Shown here in pieces: positions 18,330-26,896 of a stretch of DNA of 48,771 nt. A model generated the notes under the pieces. That model saw only the letters and a program-made list of their open reading frames with translations. It searched no databases and was not told the DNA's origin. The translations under genes and the position numbers were made by a program. Source of the stretch: Streptomyces sp. MBT65. GTDB lineage: Bacteria > Actinomycetota > Actinomycetes > Streptomycetales > Streptomycetaceae. The DNA is taken from the NCBI RefSeq assembly GCF_016612545.1, contig NZ_JAENRY010000033.1:1-48771 (forward strand), read 5' to 3'. Position 1 is the first letter of the stretch, and each line of letters starts with the position of its first letter.

Positions 18330-18800
18330 GGGGACCTCCCGGGTGGTGCCTGCCGACGTCACGTGCGTCGCTGCTTCCGCTAGTCGAGTGTGGCCTGCCC
18401 GGGTGCAGCCTGCCACAACCTTGCCGAGTTGCCCGGCGTGTCGGGCACGGGCCCGGACTCGCCGTTATGGCACGGTTACCTATTCGCAACGCTAAGTGAC
18501 CAACTGCGTCACCCTGTGCAACTGGCCCCTTCGGGGCGGTCCAATAAGGCCGCGGACGCCCTGGCGGGAGGCCTGACCCAGGGCTCGCAACAGTACTCCA
18601 TTTGGACCACGTGCGTGGATTGGCACGCCGCCCAACTTCTTGTGGGGGGCGGGACTTGGCGGCCTGGAGCGGGGTTCGGTCGATCTTGAAAGTGGCGTAC
18701 TTCACGCAATAGCCGGAAACGGAACTATCGGTTTCGGCCGTACGTCCCTTTGTCGTACAGATAGTTGATCAGGTGCGAGAAAGCGAGGCTAGGTCCCGGA
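18330..18800. promoter_or_regulatory. Long intergenic region with possible RNA folding potential
   Basis: This 471-bp divergent gap has no credible gene; short open frames inside it have no recognisable features. It must hold the sepH promoter (minus) and that of the membrane protein (plus). Between 18525 and 18608 the strand can fold into adjacent elements: GCCCC/GGGGC (18525-18537, loop TTC), an outer pair GGTCCAA/TTGGACC (18538-18544 and 18602-18608) and, inside it, GCCCTGG/CCAGGGC (18558-18564 and 18578-18584). CCACG-TG-CGTGG follows at 18606-18617. Near 18720 GGAACT could be a -35 of an ECF-type promoter, but no matching -10 is certain. Confidence 0.35.
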
Positions 18801-19535
18801 ATGCGTGCAAGGCCCGATGTCAGCAAGAAGCGGATCGATCTGAGCGTCCCTCAAGTCGCCGGCAGCGCGGTGGCGGCGGTGGTGGCCGCCAAACTCGCCT
18901 CCTACTTCGGGGTCTACGGCACGATCCTCGGCGCCGGCGTCGTGAGCGCGATAGCCACCTCCGGAGGCTCCGTCTTCCAGCACTTCTTCAGCCGGACCGG
19001 CGCACAGCTCCGGGAGGCCACCGTCACGTCCAAGGAGCCGGAGCAGGCGCCCGCGCGCCCGGGGGAGTTCACCGAGGGCACCGTCTACCGCGCGCGGGTG
19101 GGCAGTTGGAAGCGCCCGGTGCTCGCCGCGGCCCTCGTCTTCGGGGTCACCATGACCGGGATCACCGTGTACGAGCTGGTGTCCGGCGACAGCTTCAGCG
19201 GCGGCAGGGGGACCACGGTCAGCGCCGCCGTCACCGGACACGACGCGACCTCGTCCTCGAGGTCCGGTGACGACGGCCCGAGTCCGGCCGCTTCCCCGTC
19301 CGGCTCCCCGAACGGCTCGTCGGCCGACCCGGAGACGTCATCCGGTTCGACCGACGATGGTGCACCGTCCAACGGCGGTGGTACGACGTCGAGTCCGACC
19401 CCGACGCCCAGCGCTTCGGACGGCGACGGTACGCCGACCCCCACGCCGAGCGCGTCGGCTACTGACCCAGCACCCTCCGCAAGTAGTCGTTCTGGAACCG
19501 GCGATCAGGATCCAGCCGATCCCGCAGCGCCGTGA
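18801..19535 (+). CDS. Hypothetical membrane protein with Ser/Thr/Pro-rich C-terminal tail
   Basis: A 244-aa protein of no recognised family. Residues about 15-60 hold one or two hydrophobic helices (VAAVVAAKLASYFGVYG, ILGAGVVSAIATSGG); a further transmembrane helix is RPVLAAALVFGVTMTGITVY (about 103-122). After it comes a low-complexity tail of Ser, Thr, Pro, Asp and Gly to the end, probably an extracytoplasmic, possibly glycosylated stalk. ATG 18801 is the best start; TTG 18765 in frame is an alternative. The last 77 bp overlap, on the opposite strand, the 3' end of the FAD oxidase gene. Function is unknown. Confidence 0.75.
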   Translation: MRARPDVSKKRIDLSVPQVAGSAVAAVVAAKLASYFGVYGTILGAGVVSAIATSGGSVFQHFFSRTGAQLREATVTSKEPEQAPARPGEFTEGTVYRARVGSWKRPVLAAALVFGVTMTGITVYELVSGDSFSGGRGTTVSAAVTGHDATSSSRSGDDGPSPAASPSGSPNGSSADPETSSGSTDDGAPSNGGGTTSSPTPTPSASDGDGTPTPTPSASATDPAPSASSRSGTGDQDPADPAAP

Positions 19536-20778
19536 ACTCGCCGAAGCGCGGGTAGACACCGGCGAAGTAGTCGGCGTCCCGGGTGTGCACCTTGCCCCAG
19601 TGCGGCCGGCCCTCGTGCGCGGTGAGGATGCGCTCGGCGGCGGTGAAGTACGCCTGGTAGGGCGTGCCCTTGAACATGTGGACGGCGATGTACGCGCTGT
19701 CGCGCCCGGAGGCCGTGGAGAGCGTGATGTCGTCGGCGGGGGCGGTGCGCACCTCTACGGGGAAGCTGATCCTCAGGTCCGAGCGGTCGACCATGGTCCT
19801 CAGCTCGCGCAGGGTCTCGACGACGGCCTCGCGCGGTACGGCGTACTCCATCTCCACGAAACGCACCCGCCGGGGAGAGGTGAAGACCTTGTACGGGATG
19901 TCGGTGTAGGTCCGCGCGGACAGTGCCTTGCTGGAGACCTGCGCGATCGTGGGCACCGTCCCCGGCACCGCGCGGCCGACCCACTGGGCCACCTGGAACA
20001 CGCCGTTGGAGAGGAACTCGTCCTCGAACCAGCCGGCGACCGGCCTCACGGGTTGCTCCGGGCCGGCGCTGCGGTTGTTGCGCTTGGTGTTGGTGCTGCC
20101 GGTGTGCGGGAACCAGTAGAACTCGAAGTGCTCGTTCTCCGCCCAGAGTTCGTCGAAGCGTCCGGTGACCTCGTCGAAGGTCATCGGCTCCTCGCGGGCC
20201 GTGAGCAGGAAGACCGGTTCCACGGCGAACGTGATCGCCGTGACGACGCCCAGGGCGCCGAGGCCTATCCGGGCGGCCGCGAACACATCCGGGTTCTCCT
20301 TCTCGGAGCAGGTGAGCACCGAGCCGTCCGCCGTGACCAGCTCAAGTGCCCTGATCTGGGCGGCTATCGACGCCGACTCACGGCCGGTGCCGTGCGTTCC
20401 GGTGCTGATCGCGCCCGAGACCGTCTGCTCCATGATGTCGCCCATGTTCGTGAGCGACAGACCCTCGCGCGCGAGAGCCATGTTGAGTCTCTTGAGCGGG
20501 GTGCCCGCCTCGACCGTGACCGTCAAGGCATCGCGATCAATGTTGCGGATGCCGGTCAACAGTTGAGGACGGATCAACACACCGTCCGTGGCCGCGATGG
20601 ACGTGAAGGAGTGCCCGGAGCCGACGGCCTTCACCGTCAGGCCGTCCTCACCGGCCCTCCGTACGGCCGCGGCCAGTTCCTCGACGGAGGCGGGCGTGAC
20701 CTCCCGCGCGGGACGGGACGCGACCGTGCCGCCCCAGTTACGCCACGTGCCGTTCTTCGCGCTCGCTGTGGTGCTCAA
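19459..20778 (-). CDS. FAD-linked oxidase, D-arabinono-1,4-lactone oxidase family
   Basis: A 439-aa flavoenzyme of the vanillyl-alcohol-oxidase fold. The N-terminal PCMH-type FAD domain has VKAVGSGHSFTSIA, whose His is the usual covalent flavin attachment site in this subfamily, and GAISTGTHGTG. The C-terminal ALO domain ends in the typical FQNDYLRRVLG. Substrates may be aldonolactones or sugar alcohols; the physiological one is unknown. TTG 20778 is preferred because GGAGG lies 5 nt upstream; GTG 20790 is the alternative. It overlaps the MFS gene stop by 41 bp, so the two are an operon. No export signal is visible. Confidence 0.88.
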   Translation of the reverse strand: MSTTASAKNGTWRNWGGTVASRPAREVTPASVEELAAAVRRAGEDGLTVKAVGSGHSFTSIAATDGVLIRPQLLTGIRNIDRDALTVTVEAGTPLKRLNMALAREGLSLTNMGDIMEQTVSGAISTGTHGTGRESASIAAQIRALELVTADGSVLTCSEKENPDVFAAARIGLGALGVVTAITFAVEPVFLLTAREEPMTFDEVTGRFDELWAENEHFEFYWFPHTGSTNTKRNNRSAGPEQPVRPVAGWFEDEFLSNGVFQVAQWVGRAVPGTVPTIAQVSSKALSARTYTDIPYKVFTSPRRVRFVEMEYAVPREAVVETLRELRTMVDRSDLRISFPVEVRTAPADDITLSTASGRDSAYIAVHMFKGTPYQAYFTAAERILTAHEGRPHWGKVHTRDADYFAGVYPRFGEFTALRDRLDPDRRFQNDYLRRVLGQ

Positions 20779-21982
20779 CGGTGCCTCCACGACCCGGCGC
20801 CGGTCTGCTGAGCCGGCGGTACCCGAGGAAACCCACCGCGACCGCGACGGCACCGGCGACGACCGGCACCCCGTACCCGGCACGCGCGTCGGCTGCGTCG
20901 ATCACCCAGCCGGCGACGGAGGAGCCGAGCGCGACCCCGACCGCCAGGCCGGTGCTCACCCAGGTCATGCCCTCGGTGAGCTTCGCGCGAGGTACGTGCT
21001 CTTCTATGAGGGACATCGTCGTGATCATCGTGGGTGCGATGGACAGGCCCGCAAGGAACAGCGCCACGGCCAGAAGCGTCAAGTTTCCGACCAGTAGGAG
21101 GGGGATCATACTCACGGCCATCGCGCATATGCCCAGCAGCCACCGACGTTCGGGGGCTCCCCGGAAGCGCAGCAGCCCGAAGACGACGCCCGCCGCGCAG
21201 GAGCCCGCCGCGTACAGGGCGAGCACCACGCTGGCACCGCCCTTGTGGCCCTGCTCGTCGGCGAACGCGACGGTGACGACATCGACCGCCCCGAAGATCG
21301 CCCCGGTCGCCACGAAGGTGGCCACCAGCACCTGGAGACCGGCCGCCCGCAGCGCCGAACCGCCGCCCTCGACGCCCCGCACGCGCGGGTGCGGCGCGGG
21401 CTCGGTGGCACGCTGGGCGGTCAGCCAGAAGACACCGACCGCCAGGAAGCAGGCGGCCAGCAGAGGACCGGCCTCCGGGAACCACGCCGTGGACAGTCCG
21501 ATGGAGATGATCGGCCCGAAGATGAAGCACACCTCGTCGACCACGGACTCCAGGGAGTACGCGGTGTGCAGTTGCGGGGTGCCCCGGTACACGGCCGCCC
21601 AGCGCGCGCGGACCATCGCCCCCAGGCTCGGCACCGATCCGATGCCGGCGGCGCACGCGAAAAGCACCCAGTCCGGCCACTCGAAGCGGGCGGCCAGCAG
21701 CAGCCCGGCCGCCGCGGCCAGCGCGACGAACGTCGCCGGACGCAGCACCCGCCGCTGCCCGTACTGGTCCACCCAGCGCGAGATCCGCGGCCCGATCGCG
21801 GCGGCGGCCAGCGCGATGGTGGCCGACAGGGCGCCCGCGAGCCCGTAGCGCCCGTTGATCTGGGAGATCATCGTGACCACGCCGATGCCCATCATCGACA
21901 GCGGCATACGGCCGAGGAACCCCGCGGCGGAGAAGCCCTTGGAGCCGGGTGCGGCGAACAGGGCGCGATAGGGGCTGGGCAC
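20738..21982 (-). CDS. MFS transporter
   Basis: A 414-aa integral membrane protein with about 12 hydrophobic helices in two halves (for example MGIGVVTMISQINGRYG, PLLAACFLAVGVFWLTAQ, VPVVAGAVAVAVGFLGY). The cytoplasmic loop after helix 2 has ISRWVDQYGQRRVLRPA, matching the MFS loop 2-3 motif. The start is GTG 21982 (SPYRALFAAPG), preceded by GGAG; the longer in-frame extension is Pro/His-rich and unlikely. It is most like drug-efflux MFS proteins. It is co-transcribed with the FAD oxidase, so export or import of a related sugar lactone or redox metabolite is a guess only. Confidence 0.88.
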   Translation of the reverse strand: MPSPYRALFAAPGSKGFSAAGFLGRMPLSMMGIGVVTMISQINGRYGLAGALSATIALAAAAIGPRISRWVDQYGQRRVLRPATFVALAAAAGLLLAARFEWPDWVLFACAAGIGSVPSLGAMVRARWAAVYRGTPQLHTAYSLESVVDEVCFIFGPIISIGLSTAWFPEAGPLLAACFLAVGVFWLTAQRATEPAPHPRVRGVEGGGSALRAAGLQVLVATFVATGAIFGAVDVVTVAFADEQGHKGGASVVLALYAAGSCAAGVVFGLLRFRGAPERRWLLGICAMAVSMIPLLLVGNLTLLAVALFLAGLSIAPTMITTMSLIEEHVPRAKLTEGMTWVSTGLAVGVALGSSVAGWVIDAADARAGYGVPVVAGAVAVAVGFLGYRRLSRPAPGRGGTVEHHSEREERHVA

Positions 21983-22209
21983 GGGGGTCTCCGGTCGGAA
22001 AGGCGCGGTGGCGGCTCGGCGGTGCTGCGGGTGGCGATGCGGTGGCGGCTCAGTAAGGTGCGAATGCGGCTGATACAGCTTACGAGCAGGTCGACCCCGA
22101 TGCACCCGCCAGGAGGGGCGCCGGGATCCCGCGCCCGGAAGGGTGCTGGAATCCCGGCCGACACCCCGCCGTTTCCCGCCTGTCAGTGGCGGGTGGCAGG
22201 ATCGAACAC

Positions 22210-23337
22210 ATGCCAGACGTGCTCGATGCCACCCCCTACGACGCCCTGCTCCTGCTCTCGTTCGGCGGCCCCGAAGGCCCGGACGACGTGGTTCCGTTCC
22301 TGGAGAACGTGACGCGTGGGCGAGGCATCCCCAAGGAACGCCTCAAGGAAGTGGGGCAGCACTACTTCCTGTTCGGCGGGGTCAGCCCGATCAACGACCA
22401 GAACCGCGCCCTCCTGGACGCCCTCCGCAAGGACTTCGCGGACCACGGCCTGGACCTGCCGGTCTACTGGGGCAACCGCAACTGGGCCCCGTACCTCACG
22501 GACACCCTGCGCGAGATGGTCGCCGACGGCCGCCGCCGCATCCTGGTCCTCGCCACCAGCGCCTACGCCTCGTACTCGGGCTGCCGCCAGTACCGGGAGA
22601 ACCTCGCCGACTCCCTGGCCGCCCTCCAGGCCGAAGGCCTCGACCTCCCCGAGGTCGACAAGCTGCGCCACTACTTCAACCACCCCGGCTTCCTGGAGCC
22701 GATGCTCGACGGGGTCGTCGCCTCCCTCGCCGACCTCCCCGAGGACGTCCGGGACGGCGCGCACCTCGCCTTCTCGACCCACTCCATCCCGACCGCCGCC
22801 GCGGACGGCTCCGGCCCGGCCGAGGACCACGGAGACGGCGGGGCGTACGTCGAGGAGCACCTGGACGTGGCCCGGCTGATCGCCGACGCCGTCCGCGAGC
22901 GCACCGGAATCGACCACCCCTGGCAGCTCGTCTACCAGTCCCGCTCCGGCGCCCCGCACATCCCGTGGCTGGAGCCCGACATCTGCGACCACCTGGAGGA
23001 GCGCCACGCGGCCGGCGTCCCCGCGGTCGTCATGGCACCCATCGGCTTCGTCTCCGACCACATGGAGGTCCTCTACGACCTCGATACGGAGGCCAAGGCA
23101 AAGGCCGAGGAACTGGGCCTGCCCGTACGCCGGTCGGCCACCGTGGGCGCCGATCCGCGCTTCGCCGCCGCGGTCCGCGAGCTGGTCCTGGAGCGCGCCG
23201 CCGTCGAGAGCGGACGGCAGGTCTCGCCCTGCGCCCTGGGCGCCCTCGGAGCGAGCCACAACCTCTGCCCGGTGGGCTGCTGCCCGGCCCGCGCCCCGCG
23301 TCCCGCCGCCGCGGGCGCCGACAGCCCCTACGCCTGA
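22210..23337 (+). CDS. hemH: Coproporphyrin III ferrochelatase, [2Fe-2S] type
   Basis: A 375-aa enzyme inserting Fe2+ into a porphyrin. In actinobacteria this family works in the coproporphyrin-dependent haem pathway (CpfC). The catalytic His191 is in [10 protein letters not shown] and the acidic residue Glu286 in [10 protein letters not shown]. The probable [2Fe-2S] ligands are Cys125 in SGCRQY and the C-terminal cysteines of [19 protein letters not shown] (Cys341, 353, 357, 358); one is extra over the four needed. ATG 22210 follows CAGGAT by 7 nt with no ribosome-binding site, suggesting a leaderless mRNA. The IMPase-family gene starts 8 bp downstream, so both are one transcript. Confidence 0.95.
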   Translation: MPDVLDATPYDALLLLSFGGPEGPDDVVPFLENVTRGRGIPKERLKEVGQHYFLFGGVSPINDQNRALLDALRKDFADHGLDLPVYWGNRNWAPYLTDTLREMVADGRRRILVLATSAYASYSGCRQYRENLADSLAALQAEGLDLPEVDKLRHYFNHPGFLEPMLDGVVASLADLPEDVRDGAHLAFSTHSIPTAAADGSGPAEDHGDGGAYVEEHLDVARLIADAVRERTGIDHPWQLVYQSRSGAPHIPWLEPDICDHLEERHAAGVPAVVMAPIGFVSDHMEVLYDLDTEAKAKAEELGLPVRRSATVGADPRFAAAVRELVLERAAVESGRQVSPCALGALGASHNLCPVGCCPARAPRPAAAGADSPYA

Positions 23338-23345
23338 GGAGTGCC

Positions 23346-24161
23346 GTGACCGACCCCCTGCACCAGGAACTGCTCGCACTCGCCCAGGAGGCCGCCCACA
23401 AGGCCGGCGCCCTGCTGCGGGACGGCCGTCCGGCCGACCTCGCGGTCGCCGCCACCAAGTCCAGCCCCATCGACGTCGTCACCGAGATGGACATCGCGGC
23501 CGAGAAGCTGATCACCGACCTGATCTCCGAACAACGCCCGGACGACGGCTTCCTGGGCGAGGAGGGCGCCTCCGTCACGGGTACCAGCGGGGTCCGCTGG
23601 GTCATCGACCCGCTCGACGGCACGGTCAACTACCTCTACGGACTGCCCACTTGGTCCGTCTCCATCGCGGCCGAGCTGCACGGCGAGACCGTCGCCGGGG
23701 TCGTCGCGGTCCCGATGCGCGGCGAGACGTTCCACGCGGTGCTCGGCGGCGGAGCGTGGGCCACGGGCGCGTGGGAGGGCGAACGCAGGCTCGCGTGCCG
23801 TCCCGCGCCGCCCCTGGAGCAGGCGTTGATCTCGACCGGCTTCAACTACGTCACCGAGGTCCGTGCCCATCAGGCCGATGTGGCCCAGAAGTTGATCCCG
23901 CTGCTGCGTGACATCCGGCGGGGCGGCTCGGCGGCGGTCGACCTGTGCGATGTGGCCGCGGGGCGCCTGGACGGCTTCTACGAGCGGGGGTTGAACCCGT
24001 GGGACCTCGGCGCGGGGGACCTGATCGCCCGAGAGGCGGGCGCGTTGACCGGTGGACGCCCCGGAGAGCGCCCCGCACGCGATCTGGCGATCGCGGGCAC
24101 CCCGGGCGTCTTCGAACCCCTCCAACGCCTCCTGGAGGACTTCGGCGCCTGGCACGACTGA
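23346..24161 (+). CDS. Inositol monophosphatase family protein
   Basis: A 271-aa Mg2+/Li+-sensitive phosphatase-fold protein. Signature motifs are GEEG (about residue 74), IDPLDGTVNYLYG (metal site), and NPWDLGAGDLI near residue 220 (WDxAA-type). Possible substrates are inositol-1-phosphate, histidinol phosphate or fructose-1,6-bisphosphate; family members in actinomycetes are functionally mixed, so no gene symbol is given. The start is GTG 23346 with GAGGAG shortly upstream. It is in an operon with ferrochelatase, and this pairing is common in Streptomyces, but a link to haem is not evident. Confidence 0.92.
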   Translation: MTDPLHQELLALAQEAAHKAGALLRDGRPADLAVAATKSSPIDVVTEMDIAAEKLITDLISEQRPDDGFLGEEGASVTGTSGVRWVIDPLDGTVNYLYGLPTWSVSIAAELHGETVAGVVAVPMRGETFHAVLGGGAWATGAWEGERRLACRPAPPLEQALISTGFNYVTEVRAHQADVAQKLIPLLRDIRRGGSAAVDLCDVAAGRLDGFYERGLNPWDLGAGDLIAREAGALTGGRPGERPARDLAIAGTPGVFEPLQRLLEDFGAWHD

Positions 24162-24340
24162 CGCCCACGAAATCAACGGCGAAAGCAGAGACCGACGGCG
24201 AGGGCCCACCAAGTCCCACTGTCCCCACGCGGGCGACCGAGCCCAAAGATGTGCGCGCGTGGGTGCCTGATCAACACCGGCCCACCTACGTGGCACCGAC
24301 TCAACTCCGGCGCAGCTCCCCCGAAGTGAAGGAACGAAAG

Positions 24341-24379
24341 CAGCGGGACCCCGGCGCTGGATTCGCCGGGGTCCCGCTG
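24341..24379. terminator. Bidirectional terminator after the IMPase gene
   Basis: Perfect 16-bp inverted repeat CAGCGGGACCCCGGCG / CGCCGGGGTCCCGCTG with a 7-nt loop. It lies 180 bp after the IMPase stop and 18 bp before the stop of the convergent 57-aa gene. The 24162-24340 stretch holds no other feature that could be recognised. Confidence 0.9.
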
Positions 24380-24397
24380 TCCTGCTGGCTGCACTGA

Positions 24398-24571
24398 TCA
24401 GACGCTCGTCGCGCCGACCTCCACACCGTGGTCGGCGGCCAGGCGGCGCAGGTCGTCGAGCTCGGCCTGTTCCACCTCGACGAGGAAGTCGTCGCCCTCG
24501 TCACGAGCCCGCGTCAGGTCGGTCTCGGTCGCCCTTATGCGCTGCAGAAGTCCTGCGGTGAATGCGTCCAT
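24398..24571 (-). CDS. Small 57-aa protein, probable coiled coil
   Basis: Starts at ATG 24571 after GAGGGGG. The product is a charged, helical 57-residue protein (RIRATETDLTRARDEGDDFL, AELDDLRRLAADHGVEV) with regularly spaced leucines that could form a coiled coil or helical hairpin. No known family is recognised. It is divergent from cutR and ends against a strong terminator, which supports it being a real transcription unit. A longer in-frame extension to 24844 crosses the divergent promoter region and is not supported. Confidence 0.75.
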   Translation of the reverse strand: MDAFTAGLLQRIRATETDLTRARDEGDDFLVEVEQAELDDLRRLAADHGVEVGATSV

Positions 24572-24985
24572 GCTGCGCCCCCTCGTCCTGGGTCGTGGGT
24601 CGGGTGGCACGGGGGTGTGCCGTGGGAAGGGGCGATCACGTCTGCGGATGGGGTGCCCAGCGCTGCCCTGGCTGGGCGGCGACGGTGCCGGACACCCACG
24701 CCCGCTCTGCGGAAGCGGTTGGACGTACCACAAGGTGGCTTGCCACGTGCAGAGCGTGATCGCGGGGTGTAAAGCCGTCCTCCCCCCGCTCCCTTCCGTG
24801 GAAACCTCAACCCACCGAGAAAATCCCGCATTCCCGGGCCTCACACCTGACCTTCATCTCGCGCCGAGCCGCCTTACAGCCGACTTATGGCCGAAAAGGG
24901 CAGGATGGAGGTCACACAGCCACGAAGACCCTGCCCGCGTGCGCCCAGGCGCGCTACGCGGGTGGACAGAGGAAGGACAAGCGAC
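24572..24985. promoter_or_regulatory. Divergent regulatory region upstream of cutR
   Basis: This 414-bp gap has no supported gene. Two exact inverted copies of a 9-mer, GCGATCACG at 24632-24640 and CGTGATCGC at 24755-24763, lie 114 bp apart; the core GTGATC/GATCAC recurs downstream of cutS. GGCAC/GTGCC form a small inverted repeat near 24606-24621. CAGGAT at 24901-24906 is a possible -10 for cutR, about 80 bp before its start, with no good -35. Confidence 0.45.
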
Positions 24986-25639
24986 GTGCGCGTACTCGTC
25001 GTCGAGGACGAGCAACTGCTCGCCGATGCGGTGGCCACCGGACTGCGCCGGGAGGCCATGGCCGTCGACGTCGTGTACGACGGTGCGGCCGCCCTGGAGC
25101 GCATCGGCGTCAACGACTACGACGTGGTCGTTCTCGACCGCGACCTCCCGCTCGTGCACGGCGACGACGTCTGCCGCAAGATCGTCGAGCTCGGCATGCC
25201 CACCCGTGTGCTGATGCTCACCGCGTCCGGCGACGTCAGCGACCGTGTCGAGGGCCTGGAGATCGGCGCCGACGACTATCTGCCCAAGCCCTTCGCGTTC
25301 AGCGAGCTGACGGCACGCGTGCGTGCCCTCGGCCGGCGCACCAGCGTGCCGCTGCCGCCCGTCCTGGAGCGCGCGGGCATCAAGCTGGACCCGAACCGCC
25401 GCGAGGTGTTCCGCGACGGCAAGGAAGTCCAGCTGGCGCCCAAGGAGTTCGCCGTCCTGGAGGTGCTGCTGCGCAGCGAGGGCGCCGTCGTCTCCGCGGA
25501 GCAGCTCCTGGAGAAGGCCTGGGACGAGAACACGGACCCGTTCACCAACGTGGTGCGCGTGACGGTCATGACGCTGCGCCGCAAGCTCGGTGAGCCCCCG
25601 GTCATCGTCACCGTCCCCGGTTCCGGATACCGGATCTGA
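24986..25639 (+). CDS. cutR: Two-component response regulator CutR (OmpR/PhoB family)
   Basis: A 217-aa DNA-binding response regulator. The receiver domain has acidic residues in VVEDEQ, phospho-acceptor Asp51 in VVLDRDLP, and the conserved Lys in DDYLPKPF. The winged-helix output domain occupies about 125-217 (LAPKEFAVLEVLL, NVVRVTVMTLRRKLG, TVPGSGYRI). Length and sequence fit CutR, the first two-component regulator described in Streptomyces, which with CutS represses antibiotic production and answers extracytoplasmic protein-quality stress. GTG 24986 follows AAGGA at 8-nt spacing. cutS follows 6 bp later. Confidence 0.95.
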   Translation: MRVLVVEDEQLLADAVATGLRREAMAVDVVYDGAAALERIGVNDYDVVVLDRDLPLVHGDDVCRKIVELGMPTRVLMLTASGDVSDRVEGLEIGADDYLPKPFAFSELTARVRALGRRTSVPLPPVLERAGIKLDPNRREVFRDGKEVQLAPKEFAVLEVLLRSEGAVVSAEQLLEKAWDENTDPFTNVVRVTVMTLRRKLGEPPVIVTVPGSGYRI

Positions 25640-25645
25640 TCCACT

Positions 25646-26896
25646 GTGGCCACGACCCCCGCGCCTCCCCAGGCGCCCCCGAAGCCCACCTGGGACCCCA
25701 GAAGGCCCGAACCGCCGTTCCCCTGGCTGCGTCCCACCATCCGCATAAGGCTCACGCTGCTGTACGGCGGCATGTTCCTGATCGCCGGCATCCTGCTGCT
25801 GTCGATCATCTACCTGCTCGCCGCGCAGGCGCTGAACACGGGCAACGAACCACTGTTCAAGATCGTCGACGGCGAGTCGATCAAGGTCACCAGCGACAGC
25901 TGCTCCGCGGTGAACAACGCGAGCAACATCCCACTGGGCCAGTTCAACGCCGCGATCAGCGAGTGCATCGACCACCAGCGGCAGGCCGCCCTGGACAACC
26001 TCCTCAGCCGCTCGCTGCTGGCCCTGCTGGGGCTGGCCATCATCGCCTTCGCCTTCGGGTACGCGATGGCGGGCCGGGTGCTGTCCCCGCTCGGCCGGAT
26101 CACCCGTACCGCCCGCGCGGTGGCCGGCTCGGACCTGTCCCGCCGGATCGAGCTGGACGGCCCGGACGACGAGCTGAAGGAACTCGCGGACACCTTCGAC
26201 GAGATGCTGGAGCGGCTGCAGCGAGCCTTCACCGCACAGCAGCGCTTCGTAGGCAACGCCTCGCACGAACTGCGCACACCGCTCGCGATCAACCGCACGC
26301 TCCTGGAAGTGCATCTGTCCGATCCGGGCGCCCCGATGGAGCTGCAGCAGCTCGGCAAGACGCTGCTGGCCACCAATGAGCGCAGCGAGCAGCTCGTGGA
26401 GGGTCTGCTGCTGCTGGCCCGCAGCGACAACCAGATCGTCGAGCGCAAGCCCGTGGACCTCGCCGAGGTCGCCGAGCAGGCCGTCGACCAGGTGCACGCC
26501 GAGGCGGCCGCCAAGGGCGTGGTGATCCGCGGCGAGCAGAAACCCGCGGTCGTCCAGGGCAACGGCGTCCTGCTGGAGCGGATCGCCCTGAACCTGGTGC
26601 AGAACGCGGTGCGCTACAACGTGCCGGAGGACGGCTGGGTCGAGGTCACCACCGAGGTCCAGCACGGCCATGCGGTGCTGGTCGTCTCGAACACGGGTCC
26701 GGTGGTCCCGGCGTACGAGATCGACAACCTCTTCGAGCCCTTCAGACGGCTGCGTACGGAGCGGACGGGCAGCGACAAGGGGGTGGGCCTGGGGCTGTCG
26801 ATCGCGCGGTCCGTGGCGCGGGCGCACGGTGGCCATATCTCGGCCCAGCCGCGCGAGGGGGGTGGACTCGTGATGCGAGTCACCCTGCCCATCTGA
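25646..26896 (+). CDS. cutS: Two-component sensor histidine kinase CutS
   Basis: A 416-aa membrane kinase partner of CutR. A Pro-rich N-terminal cytoplasmic tail is followed by transmembrane helix 1 (about 36-60), a short extracytoplasmic sensor (about 61-122), helix 2 (about 123-145), a HAMP domain (to about 195), the H-box FVGNASHELRTPL with His207, and an ATPase domain (NLVQNAVRYN, GVGLGLSIA). The sensor holds exactly two cysteines, Cys86 and Cys107 (SDSCSAV, SECIDH); these are thought to sense disulfide or oxidation state outside the membrane. It starts at GTG 25646, 6 bp after cutR. Confidence 0.95.
   Translation: MATTPAPPQAPPKPTWDPRRPEPPFPWLRPTIRIRLTLLYGGMFLIAGILLLSIIYLLAAQALNTGNEPLFKIVDGESIKVTSDSCSAVNNASNIPLGQFNAAISECIDHQRQAALDNLLSRSLLALLGLAIIAFAFGYAMAGRVLSPLGRITRTARAVAGSDLSRRIELDGPDDELKELADTFDEMLERLQRAFTAQQRFVGNASHELRTPLAINRTLLEVHLSDPGAPMELQQLGKTLLATNERSEQLVEGLLLLARSDNQIVERKPVDLAEVAEQAVDQVHAEAAAKGVVIRGEQKPAVVQGNGVLLERIALNLVQNAVRYNVPEDGWVEVTTEVQHGHAVLVVSNTGPVVPAYEIDNLFEPFRRLRTERTGSDKGVGLGLSIARSVARAHGGHISAQPREGGGLVMRVTLPI

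Noticed and set aside
18390..18689. 99-codon open frame in the sepH upstream region
   Set aside because: No ribosome site, no recognisable features, and it spans the inverted repeats described as possible RNA structure.
19267..20811. 514-codon plus-strand open frame
   Set aside because: Shadow of the FAD oxidase gene on the other strand; no domain and no ribosome site.
22143..24161. Long frame that would extend the IMPase gene upstream through ferrochelatase
   Set aside because: The upstream part is a shadow of hemH; GTG 23346 has a ribosome site and gives the normal family length.
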